A stretch of 64,000 nt of DNA from Cucumibacter marinus DSM 18995 (GTDB taxonomy: Bacteria > Pseudomonadota > Alphaproteobacteria > Rhizobiales > Devosiaceae): NCBI RefSeq assembly GCF_000429865.1, contig NZ_KE386978.1, positions 373,623-437,622 of the forward strand. The letters are read 5' to 3'. Of this stretch, positions 34,134-42,014 are shown one piece after another; positions within the stretch are counted from its first letter, which is position 1; each line of letters opens with the position of its first letter. Made by a program: the position numbers and the translations under genes. Below the pieces are notes generated by a model. That model saw nothing but the letters and a program-made list of their open reading frames with translations, made no database searches and was not told the DNA's origin.

Positions 34134-35447
34134 ATGCCCGGCTCAGACCTACTTGATGATCTAGACAGCTTCGATCCCGAAACCGATGAATTCGTTCATC
34201 ACGCGCTGACCAAGTCGAGATCTTACAAACATTTTGACGATCCACTCTCGGGCGACGACCTGGTATTGGATTTGTCTTCACACGACCCAACTCACAGATT
34301 CTTGCCGTTGTTGGGATTTACCGATTTTAGACGTCGCGTTGTTCGTAAATCCAATGGCTCTCTTGAAGTAAAAACGAAGCCGCGGCTCATTCGTTTTGCG
34401 TCTCACGGTGACGCTTCTTATCTTCAGGCATATTCAAGCTATCTTTCCGAGAAGTATGAGGCAGCTCTCCGAGAATTCGGGCTCTCGGAGAGAGTGCTGG
34501 CATATCGCCCAACTGGCAAGACGAATATCCATCATGCCAAGTCGTTATTCGATGAAATACGGAGCAACGAGAGCTGCGCCGTTATTGCAGTGGACATTTC
34601 GGGATTCTTTGATTCAATCAATCATACAATATTAAAGAATTCCTTGAAGTTCATATTAAAAACAAATCGACTTCAAGGTCATGACTGGACCGTTTTTAGG
34701 AATATTACCAAATATTCTTGGGTCGAATCGGAAGATCTTGACTTCATACTCGGCGCTAACCGATCGCGATTTGGACGCGTATGTAGTCAGTCAGACTTTA
34801 AGACACACGTGCGGGGTGTGAAGAATGGGTTAGTCCGGGTTCATGACCAACCATTCGGTATTCCTCAAGGTACACCCGTGTCAGGTCTCTACGCCAACAT
34901 ATACATGATTGAGTTTGACCGGATTATGGAAGATTTGACCAGCCGGGCTGGTGGATCATACAGACGATATTCAGATGACATTGCACTTGTACTACCCTCC
35001 AAAATAGACACGAAGGAGTGGATTGGATTAACTGAGAAAATTATTGCTGACTTTGAACTATGTTTATCTCCAGACAAGAGTGAAGTTTCACATTTTAGTG
35101 ATCTTGGACAGAGTTGTGATCACGCAATTCAATACCTCGGGTTTACTTTTGATGGAGCGTCCACGTTGATTCGACCATCATCTATTGCCCGGTATCGAAA
35201 TAAGATGGCGCGAGGCATTCATGCAAAGATGGTGGCTGCTAAGCTGAATAATGTGCCGCCCTCCAGGGTGTTCCAGCGAGAGGCACGCAGTAAGTATACA
35301 CACCTGGGTCTGAGACGTAATTTTCTAACCTATGCGTATAGGGCTTCACGAATACTGGGTGCGCCAGAAATTCGGCAACAGGTCAAGCATCATGTTCGAT
35401 GGTTTAATCGCGCATGGCAAAGGGAACAGCGCAGGGTATTTCGCTGA
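34134..35447 (+). CDS. Reverse transcriptase of an unknown/defence-associated (DRT-like) group
   Basis: 437-residue stand-alone reverse transcriptase. Visible motifs: fingers KPRLIRFASHGDASYLQAYS (residues ~83-102); AYRPTGKTNIHHA; first catalytic Asp D154 in VDISGFFDSINH; GIPQGTPVSGLYANIYMIEFD; catalytic YSDD at 279-282; and IQYLGFTFDG as the late palm strand. No maturase, HNH, protease or integrase domain is present. The retron VTG and NAXXH motifs were not found, so an Abi/UG/DRT-type enzyme is favoured. Length and a structured RNA directly upstream fit single-gene DRT systems (DRT2-like is one possibility). Base composition is clearly AT-richer than neighbouring genes, with many TTA/ATA/AAA codons, indicating transfer. 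No clear ribosome site before ATG 34134. Confidence 0.85.
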   Translation: MPGSDLLDDLDSFDPETDEFVHHALTKSRSYKHFDDPLSGDDLVLDLSSHDPTHRFLPLLGFTDFRRRVVRKSNGSLEVKTKPRLIRFASHGDASYLQAYSSYLSEKYEAALREFGLSERVLAYRPTGKTNIHHAKSLFDEIRSNESCAVIAVDISGFFDSINHTILKNSLKFILKTNRLQGHDWTVFRNITKYSWVESEDLDFILGANRSRFGRVCSQSDFKTHVRGVKNGLVRVHDQPFGIPQGTPVSGLYANIYMIEFDRIMEDLTSRAGGSYRRYSDDIALVLPSKIDTKEWIGLTEKIIADFELCLSPDKSEVSHFSDLGQSCDHAIQYLGFTFDGASTLIRPSSIARYRNKMARGIHAKMVAAKLNNVPPSRVFQREARSKYTHLGLRRNFLTYAYRASRILGAPEIRQQVKHHVRWFNRAWQREQRRVFR

Positions 35448-35613
35448 TTCTGTCCGGCACATTTGAAGCATCGCAATGACTAAGACGGCTGAACTAAGCG
35501 GAGAAGCTGCGTCGCTCGTCACCCTCGGGCTTGCCCTTCGACAGGCTCAGGACGAGGGTCCATGATGAGGTGACGCGCGGGAAGCGGGCGTGAGTTCGTG
35601 CTTGCGCCCATCA
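35448..35613. repeat. Gene-free stretch with REP-like palindrome after the RT
   Basis: After the RT stop there are about 70 bases still AT-richer than average, then a dispersed palindrome at 35521-35560 (ACCCTCGGGCTTGCCCTTCG followed by the inverted part ending GACGAGGGT). No gene seen. This marks the right boundary of the AT-rich RT island. Confidence 0.7.
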
Positions 35614-35901
35614 CTATCCCGAAATCCGGGGCCACAAATCCTCCCATTTCGGGTTCATTCCCTCGATCAGGTCCAGTTTCCATTGCCGAACCCAGCGCTT
35701 GAGGTTCTTCTCCCGCTGAATGGCCAGCGGCATGGTGGGAAGTTCTTCGAAATAGACGAGGGTTTTCACACCGTGTTGGCGGGTGAAGCCTTCCACCTCG
35801 CCTTCGCGGTGCTGCCAGATGCGACGCACGAGGTCGCTGGTGACGCCTACGTAGAGCGTCCCCCTCGGCTTGTTGGCCATGATGGTGACCCACCCGCTCA
35901 T
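35614..35901 (-). CDS. Small GIY-YIG domain protein with altered GIY motif
   Basis: 95 residues, a lone GIY-YIG nuclease-like domain of the COG2827 type: YVG at GTLYVGVTSDLVRRIWQHR, the HGVKTLVYFEE strand, and AIQREKNLKRWVRQWK with the metal glutamate. The first motif, usually VYI, reads VTI, so the first conserved tyrosine is a threonine; activity may be lost or changed. MSGWVTIMANK is taken as the start because the family begins just before this strand. The gene sits among repetitive palindromes, its upstream part reading straight into one. These small nucleases are often mobile and dispensable. Confidence 0.75.
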   Translation of the reverse strand: MSGWVTIMANKPRGTLYVGVTSDLVRRIWQHREGEVEGFTRQHGVKTLVYFEELPTMPLAIQREKNLKRWVRQWKLDLIEGMNPKWEDLWPRISG

Positions 35902-35925
35902 TGCCAGATTGAGAAGCGTCATGGA

Positions 35926-37210
35926 CCCTCGGGTCTTACCCGCCTCGCGCCGGCGGGCTTTATTTTGCCTCGCGCCGGCGGGCTGCCCGAGGGTGACGAG
36001 GTGGGTGGAGGTGCGGGATGACAGTTTCACCGCGCTGTCCCGGCCTTGAGCCGGGACCTCGCGGAAAATGGTCCAGGCCCCGGATCAGGTCCGGGGCGGC
36101 CCGGGAGGATGCATCCCCAAGCCCTCACCCCGAGCCCTCATGGTGAGCGTGTCGAACCACGAAGGGCGAGGGCGTGGTTGGCGTGTGCCCCCACTTTCCC
36201 TCCCCCTTGCGGGGAGGGACGTTGAGCAGGATTTGGCAAGCCAAATCCGTCGCGAGACAGGGTGGGGGTGACTCTGCATGCTTCGCACCGGACGCGACTG
36301 GGTCTTTCCTTGAACCCCCCACCCGGCCCGGCTATGCCGGTCCACCCTCCCCGCGTTGGGGGAGGGTCTGGGCTGTGCCCACTTCACGGATGGAGTTGAG
36401 GGAACAATGAGTGGCCCCAATGTCACCTCCCCCTTGATGGGGGAGGATGGGTGGGGGTGGTGTTTCAGCCATTCGAGCGTAGCTCTCATGGCCTTTCTTC
36501 GCTCGCAAAGCTCCACCGGAGCTTTGCGTTGCCATCGGCAAACGCTCGAAAGTTATCCCCGCCCTCTGACACCCGATTATCATCTTCACACCTGCCGGCA
36601 CGGAGCGAGGATGCATACGAGCCTTCCGCCGGAAAGGGTCCGGGTCCGATGGAGGTCGCTCCAGCGGAGGCCAAAACTGCGCCGGAGCCGGCTGCCGTCA
36701 AGGCGGCAGCGCACCGTGGAAACATGGCGGGGATTGACCCCAGCCCGTTGACGCAGTCCAAGCCCAAAACCCCGGATGAGAGAGGCGCAATGCGTCTCAC
36801 TACTAATATTTGAGACGAGACGTTTTGCGCCTCTCTCCCGCTCTACCTGTTTGAACCTTGGAGACGTCAGTCTGCCGGGCCTGTTGAGGTGTGCACACGA
36901 AGCCAGGAAGCAGCGAATGGCGGAAAGCGATACCCCACATGTCTTCGTCATGCTCGGGCAGCCTGCCGGCGTGAGGCAGTCAAATTCGCGAGCATCCATG
37001 ATGAGATGCCACGCGGGAGACGCGTGCGACCAATCGGTACCGCCGAACCACATGCGATGCCTCATGGACCCTCGGGTCTTACCCTCCTCACGCCGGCGGG
37101 CTGCCCGAGGGTGACGACGAGGGAAGCGGTGCCCAAATCTCCACCCTCACCCTGAGCCCTCATGGTGAGCCTCCTGAGCCTGTCGAAGGGCGAACCACGA
37201 AGGGCGAGGG
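35926..37210. repeat. Cluster of REP/RUP-type palindromic repeats
   Basis: About 1.3 kb with no convincing gene, made largely of dispersed elements. Type 1 (CCCTCGGGTCTTACCC...CGCCGGCGGGCTGCCCGAGGG) at 35937-35993 and 37068-37114, with a partial inverted copy near 36952-36975; the first copy has an internal 17-base duplication (35943 and 35968). Type 2 (CCCTCA...GAGCCCTCATGGTGAGC...TCGAA) at 36121-36172 and 37141-37208. Type 3 (CCCTCCCCCTTGCGGGGAGGG) at 36197-36217 with GGATTTGGCAAGCCAAATCC at 36229-36248, and related copies near 36345-36368 and 36424-36463. Frames here translate repeat DNA and are not genes. Confidence 0.8.
36778..36837. repeat. Large stem-loop within the repeat cluster
   Basis: Perfect 13-base inverted arms GAGAGAGGCGCAA (36778-36790) and TTGCGCCTCTCTC (36825-36837), with an inner perfect stem CGTCTCA (36793-36799) and TGAGACG (36811-36817) around an AT-rich loop (CTACTAATATT). 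Could be a terminator-like structure or the end of a small mobile element. No adjacent gene explains it. Confidence 0.75.
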
Positions 37211-37500
37211 CGGAGACAAGGAAACAGGAGACCGCCAGGGTGCCCGAAAGGAGACCAGTGCCCGCGGCACAAGCGCCGGTCCGTAAATAGCCGGATCGCC
37301 AATTTCCTTGCCGGGACGTTAACGTGAGGGTCAACCAATGAGTTGATCCCGCTCGCTTTCCGGTTGAGCTAGGTTGTGGTCATGACGTTGGCCCGCGAGC
37401 GCCCGAGGGCACGAGCATGCAGATGCAGATCAAGCGGGACATCAAATCCGGCACCAGGATCGTGAGCGGACCCCGCACGCCATGCGACGAGTGGAGGCAG

Positions 37501-37983
37501 ATGAGCAGTTCAGCCAGCGCGCGCCTGACCCGCCCGGCCTATGATTTCAGCCATTTTCTCACCGCGCAGGACAAGGTGTTCGACACGGTGATGAAAGAGT
37601 TGCGCGCGGGGAAAAAGCGCAGCCACTGGATGTGGTTCATCTTTCCGCAGATTGCCGGGCTCGGCGGCTCGCCGATGTCGCAGCGGTTCGCGCTGCACAG
37701 CCTTGCGGAAGCCGGGGCGTATCTCGATCATCCGGTGCTCGGCGCGCGGTTGCGGGCGGCAACCATGGCGGTTCTCGCCCATGCGGGACCGGCGGATGGC
37801 GACGGGCCACCCGAACGCCGCGCCAATGAGATATTCGGCTCTCCCGACGATCTCAAATTCCAGTCCTCGATGACGCTGTTTCATCGGGTCGTGCCCGATG
37901 ACGGGATGTTCTGGAAGCCGCTGGCGGCGTTCTATGACGGGCATCAGGACTATGCGACATTGCGGCGGCTGGGGCTCGAATAG
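37501..37983 (+). CDS. DUF1810 family protein
   Basis: 160-residue cytoplasmic protein of the DUF1810 (calpastatin-like) family of unknown function. Characteristic motifs: FSHFLTAQDKVFDTVMKELRAGKKRSHWMWFIFPQ (read as FLTAQ...VFDTVM...KRSHWMWF), LGGSPMSQRFALHSLAEA and IFGSPDDLKFQSSMTLF. ATG 37501 is preferred: GGAGG lies just before it and the 28-residue upstream extension is not family-like. First recognisable core gene to the right of the repeat cluster. Confidence 0.88.
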   Translation: MSSSASARLTRPAYDFSHFLTAQDKVFDTVMKELRAGKKRSHWMWFIFPQIAGLGGSPMSQRFALHSLAEAGAYLDHPVLGARLRAATMAVLAHAGPADGDGPPERRANEIFGSPDDLKFQSSMTLFHRVVPDDGMFWKPLAAFYDGHQDYATLRRLGLE

Positions 37984-38147
37984 GGTCGGGGGGCCTTGTC
38001 CCCTCGGGCAAGGCCGGTGTTAATCTCGTGAGCGGCAGACTGGCGTTGGTCAGGTGGCGGCCCCACATGGATGCGAGGATCAGGGTGGCAGGCAGGGACC
38101 GGGCCCTCCCCTCGACACAAGGCCGCCGTCGCGGTAACAGGCCGCTT

Positions 38148-38199
38148 GCCTGATCTGTCTGCCTGATCTGCTCGCCCGATCTGCTCGCCTGATCTGCCT
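38148..38199. repeat. 4 x 13-bp tandem repeat upstream of the HAD gene
   Basis: Units GCCTGATCTGTCT, GCCTGATCTGCTC, GCCCGATCTGCTC and GCCTGATCTGCCT at 38148, 38161, 38174 and 38187, ending 24 bases before the HAD start codon. They lie in the leader or promoter region of that gene, so copy number could influence expression. Confidence 0.9.
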
Positions 38200-38222
38200 G
38201 CCCCGACCCGTAAGGACCCGCC

Positions 38223-38885
38223 ATGCTCAATGATATCGACGCCGCCGTTTTCGACATGGACGGGGTGCTGATCGATACCGAGCCGCTCTATCAGCGCGCC
38301 GAGATCGCCGCGGCGGCCGAGCTCGGCTTCGAGATGAGCGTGGCGCTGTCGGAAAGGATGATCGGCGCGCCGCACGATGTGGGCCGGGCGCTGTTGACCG
38401 ACGCGTTTGGCGCCAATTTCCCGGTCGATGAGTTCAACCGGCTGTGCCATGCCGAGGTCGAGGCGGCTTTCCGGGAGACCCTGCCGGTCAAGCCCGGCGT
38501 CATCGATCTGCTCGAGGCGCTCAAGGCGAGCGGGTTCGGGCGGGCTGTCGCCACCTCGACCGCCTCGCCCGCGGCGCCCGACCGGCTGCGCGCCGTGGGG
38601 CTGTTCGATTATTTCGACACGGTGGTGACGCGCAATGACGTCAGCCGCGGCAAGCCGCATCCCGATCCGTTCCTGACCGCCGCGGCGCGGCTCGGGGTGG
38701 AACCCGGGCGGTGCCTCGCCTTCGAGGATTCGCATAATGGCGTGCGCTCGGCGCATGCGGCGGGGATGCGGGTGATCATGGTGCCGGACCTGTTGCCCGC
38801 CACCCCCGAGATCCGGGCGATGTGCCACGCGGTGATGGACAGCCTCACCGCCTTCCGGCTTGCCGCGTTCGAGGCGGCGGAGTAA
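38223..38885 (+). CDS. HAD-superfamily phosphatase (beta-phosphoglucomutase-like)
   Basis: 220-residue haloacid-dehalogenase-like hydrolase with an alpha-helical cap. Motif I FDMDGVLIDTEP (nucleophile D11, acid D13), motif II TSTAS, motif III lysine in SRGKPHPDPF and motif IV FEDSHNGVRSAHAAG are all present. Closest in layout to YniC/YqaB-type sugar-phosphate phosphatases or beta-phosphoglucomutases; the exact phosphosugar cannot be told. Starts at ATG 38223 just after the 13-bp repeat array. Convergent with the MFS transporter. Confidence 0.88.
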   Translation: MLNDIDAAVFDMDGVLIDTEPLYQRAEIAAAAELGFEMSVALSERMIGAPHDVGRALLTDAFGANFPVDEFNRLCHAEVEAAFRETLPVKPGVIDLLEALKASGFGRAVATSTASPAAPDRLRAVGLFDYFDTVVTRNDVSRGKPHPDPFLTAAARLGVEPGRCLAFEDSHNGVRSAHAAGMRVIMVPDLLPATPEIRAMCHAVMDSLTAFRLAAFEAAE

Positions 38886-38912
38886 GGCGCGAGCGGAGAC
38901 CGGGCGTGAAAC

Positions 38913-40184
38913 TCACCCCCGGATCGATTTGACCCGCGCGGCGAGCCTTGGCCCGAGCGCCAGGTAGACCCCGGACACCGCGATGCAGTAGATCGCGAAA
39001 CCCGGGCCCTGCTGCGGCAGGGTTGTCCCCGCATCCATCAGCACCCCGACAATCCCCGGCCCGAGCGCCGAGGCGAGCACCATCGCCGATGTGGCGAGCG
39101 CACGAATGGCGCCGAGATGGGCGGTGCCGTAGACCTCGGCCCACAGCGCGTTCATGGTCGAGCCGACCATGCCACCCGAGGCGCCGGCCAGGGCAAAGAA
39201 GACCGGGATGCTGGCGGGGTGATCGGTGGCCCACAGCACGAGGCAGGCCAGCGAGAAGGGCACAAGCAGGAAAGGCAGGAGCCGGTGGGCGCCATAGCGG
39301 TCGATCAGGCTGCCGGCAATGAGCCCGGAGACCACCGCGACCCCGGACATGACCGGGATCGAGCCGGTGAACAAAAGAAGCGACCAGCCCTTGGAGACGA
39401 CCAGCGAGGACTGGTGGAAGAAGATCGCGGTCGACAGCGCGGGCATGGCCACCACGCCGGTGAGCACCGGCCAGAACAGGGGATCGCGCAGCACCTGGCC
39501 GCGGGTCCACTGGGCGCCGGTCGGGGCGCCGGTGTCCGCGGCGTCGGGGTTGATGTCGCCACGGGCCTTGGCGCGCTTGCCGTCGGGCTCATCGGAGAAC
39601 AGCCACAAGAGCAGCGGGATGAAAACGACGATCAGGACGAGGCCGGCAACCAGCCAGACATTGCGCCAACCCAAGGCGACGATGCCGAGGGCCAGCAGGA
39701 AGGGCAGCGTCGCCTCGCCGGTTGAAAAGCCGAGCTGGGCCATGGCGAGGGCCCGCCCGCGGAAGCGATTGAACCAGCGGGTCATGGTGGTGGCGGCGAC
39801 ATGGGCGGTCATGCCCTGGCCGAAAAACCTTAGCGCGAAGATGGCAAAGCCGAGTGCGAAGATCGAATTGACCTGGGTCATGCCGAAGGCGGTCAGCCCG
39901 AGCCCGCCCACGGTGATGGGGAGCAGAAGGCGCGGAGAGAATTTGTCGGCCAGCGTGCCGGCCCAGACAAGGCAGATCGCCGAACCCAGGGTCGCAATAG
40001 TGTAGAGGAAGCCATATTCGCCCGCGCTCAGCCCGAACTCGCCGCGGATCTGGGCGCCAAACACGGCGATAAAGACCGTCTGCCCGCCCATCGAGGCGAA
40101 GGCGCCGGTGAACCCGCCGGCGATCCACTGCCATTGACGGCGGGTCAGTTCGCGAAGCGGGGGAGAAGGTGCGGCGAGGGACAT
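38913..40184 (-). CDS. Major facilitator superfamily transporter
   Basis: 423-residue carrier with twelve predicted transmembrane helices in two six-helix halves and a hydrophilic central loop (about residues 200-230, DEPDGKRAKARGDINPDA). The loop between helices 2 and 3 carries the MFS signature-like GTLADKFSPRLLLP, and the second half repeats it as GSLIDRYGAHRLLP. Similar to OFA/monocarboxylate-type or nitrate/cyanate-type carriers; substrate not predictable. Transcribed leftward from a region shared with the beta-propeller gene. Confidence 0.85.
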   Translation of the reverse strand: MSLAAPSPPLRELTRRQWQWIAGGFTGAFASMGGQTVFIAVFGAQIRGEFGLSAGEYGFLYTIATLGSAICLVWAGTLADKFSPRLLLPITVGGLGLTAFGMTQVNSIFALGFAIFALRFFGQGMTAHVAATTMTRWFNRFRGRALAMAQLGFSTGEATLPFLLALGIVALGWRNVWLVAGLVLIVVFIPLLLWLFSDEPDGKRAKARGDINPDAADTGAPTGAQWTRGQVLRDPLFWPVLTGVVAMPALSTAIFFHQSSLVVSKGWSLLLFTGSIPVMSGVAVVSGLIAGSLIDRYGAHRLLPFLLVPFSLACLVLWATDHPASIPVFFALAGASGGMVGSTMNALWAEVYGTAHLGAIRALATSAMVLASALGPGIVGVLMDAGTTLPQQGPGFAIYCIAVSGVYLALGPRLAARVKSIRG

Positions 40185-40313
40185 GGCTGTTTCCGAGGCG
40201 TTGGCACCGGCTTTCGGCGCAGTGTTGCGTTGTCAGCGCGGCTTTGCCACTCTTTGCGATACCGGCAAGATCCGGCGGCAAGACCGGACGGCTGGTATCA
40301 GGGAGGAGAGACC

Positions 40314-41798
40314 ATGCATCCGTTCGTGGCCGCGGCGGCAGGCCTTTGGCTGGTGGCAGCGCTGAGCGCTTCGGCCACCGCCGTGGAGCTGACGCCTGTC
40401 AGTGAGATCTTGACGCAAACGCCCGGCGCGGTGGCTGACTTCGCCCATGCGCCGGATGAGAATGCAGTCTACGTGCTGGACGGCCCGAAACAGGCCGTAA
40501 CCCGATATAAGCTTGAGCCCGGTGGATTGGTCAAGAGTGCTGCCTGGCCTTTGACGGGGAAAGGCACGGCCATCGCCACCGCGCCCGGACGGGTCCTGGT
40601 GACCGAAGCGGGCGAAGGGCCCGCCACGGCAGGTCGGCTGGTGGCTTTCTCCGCCGAGGGCGAAATGGTCGGCAGCGTGCCCGCCGGCATCAATCCGGTG
40701 GACATCGCGGTCTCGCCCGACGGGCTTATGGCAGCGATTGCCAACGCCGGCATCCGCCTGCCGGATGGCACGGATCCGGAAGGCTCGATATCGCTGATCG
40801 ATCTGGGTGCCATGACGGGAACCGAAATCGGTTTCGGCGATGTTGACCCGGAGGCGTTCGATATTTCGATTCACCGTGCGGCCCCGCAAGGCACGGAGTG
40901 GGCCGCGGCGCTCGAACCGCGCAGCGTGAGCTTTTCGCCGGACAGTGCGCGTGTGCTGGCACTTCTCCCCGCCAATAATGGCGCGGTTATCATAGACGCC
41001 ATGACAGGTGACAGAAGCGCTCCCATCGGCCTCGGCTTTCAGGATTTTTCCGGGTTTCCCGCCGATCTCTCCGACCGGGACGACCGCATCCGGCTGACCA
41101 ACTGGCCGGTGCGGTCCATGCGCCAGCCTCTTGCCGCGGCGGCGCTTTCCCATCGCGGCCGATCTTATTTCGTGACCGCCAATACCGGCATGCCGCGCAC
41201 AGGAGAGGTCTATGACGAAACGGTCCGCGCAGGCACCCTTCAAATCGACCCCGTGATCTTTCCCGGTCCCGATGCGCTGTTGAGCGAAGAGCAGCTCGGC
41301 CGGCTTATGGTCAGTGCCGAGCGCGGCGATCAGGACGGGGATAGCGACAATGATACGCTTTATGCCTTTGGCGGGCGGTCCTTCTCGATCCTGTCGGCAG
41401 ACGGCGCCATCACCTTTGACAGCGGCGCACGGATCGCGCGGCATCTGGCTGCGGCGGAGCCCGAACGGTTCAATGCGGATGCAGCCGGCACGGTGGATGC
41501 CGCCTCACCAGAAAGCGGCAATGCGCCTTCAGCCATCGCGGTGCTGGAACGGTTCGGCCATCGCTATGTGTTCGTGGGGCTCAGGGACATTGCCGGCATC
41601 GCCGTTTTCGATGTCATCCACCCCCGATTTGCCCGCTGGGCCGGGTTCATTCCGCTCAATCCGGACGGCGAACATCGCCATGCCGGATTGCAGAAACTGG
41701 AGGTCGCCATCGTGCCGGACGGGGCCGGCGGGGCGACCGAATATCTGTTGGCGGCATTTGAACGAAGTGGTTCGCTGGTGCTTTACCAGATCGACTGA
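40314..41798 (+). CDS. Secreted choice-of-anchor I beta-propeller protein
   Basis: 494 residues with an N-terminal signal peptide (residues 1-23, cleavage near ATA-VE) and a repetitive propeller-like mature part: VSPDGLMAAIANAG, then SVSFSPDSARVLALLPANNGAV, the signature GDQDGDSDNDTLYAFGGRSFSI and FDSGARIARHLA near the C-terminus. This matches the choice-of-anchor I domain found in exported phytase/alkaline-phosphatase-associated proteins; no nuclease or phosphatase domain is fused here. The DGDSDND loop may bind calcium. GGGAGGAGAG precedes ATG 40314. Periplasmic or extracellular; exact role unknown. Confidence 0.78.
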   Translation: MHPFVAAAAGLWLVAALSASATAVELTPVSEILTQTPGAVADFAHAPDENAVYVLDGPKQAVTRYKLEPGGLVKSAAWPLTGKGTAIATAPGRVLVTEAGEGPATAGRLVAFSAEGEMVGSVPAGINPVDIAVSPDGLMAAIANAGIRLPDGTDPEGSISLIDLGAMTGTEIGFGDVDPEAFDISIHRAAPQGTEWAAALEPRSVSFSPDSARVLALLPANNGAVIIDAMTGDRSAPIGLGFQDFSGFPADLSDRDDRIRLTNWPVRSMRQPLAAAALSHRGRSYFVTANTGMPRTGEVYDETVRAGTLQIDPVIFPGPDALLSEEQLGRLMVSAERGDQDGDSDNDTLYAFGGRSFSILSADGAITFDSGARIARHLAAAEPERFNADAAGTVDAASPESGNAPSAIAVLERFGHRYVFVGLRDIAGIAVFDVIHPRFARWAGFIPLNPDGEHRHAGLQKLEVAIVPDGAGGATEYLLAAFERSGSLVLYQID

Positions 41799-41903
41799 GC
41801 GGGGGTGTTCGCCCCGGCCTCCACTACCTAAAACTGCGATTCGTTAATCTCCCGCCGCCACAGGGCCAGGCCGTAGGGCTTGATTTCAGGGTGAAATTTT
41901 GAA

Positions 41904-41919
41904 TTAACCTTTCCTTAAC
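41904..41919 (+). promoter_or_regulatory. CtrA-type binding site upstream of the SleB-like hydrolase
   Basis: TTAA (41904-41907), seven bases (CCTTTCC), TTAA plus C (41915-41919): an exact match to the full CtrA recognition sequence TTAA-N7-TTAAC of alphaproteobacteria. It lies 96 bases before the hydrolase ATG, suitable for cell-cycle control of a wall-cutting enzyme. Binding not shown here. Confidence 0.65.
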
Positions 41920-42014
41920 AGCACGGTCGCATTAAGGTAAACATGTCGTTAATGTGCGGGCTGCTGACCGGCAAGGTGCCGGTTTCGGGGTTCGGGTTGC
42001 AATAACGGGGCGGT

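Noticed and set aside
34134..35447. Group II intron or diversity-generating retroelement RT
   Set aside because: No maturase X or HNH domain, no intron domain V-like hairpin after the gene, and no template/variable repeat pair or accessory protein nearby.
36031..37416. Several open frames of 80-160 residues
   Set aside because: They translate dispersed palindromic repeats (recurring LSLSKG, VRQAHHE, LGQPAGVRR patterns), lack ribosome sites and resemble no family.
38844..39510. Frame antisense or overlapping the MFS and HAD genes
   Set aside because: Out-of-frame shadow of the MFS transporter; its sequence is an Arg/Ala-rich readout without membrane pattern.
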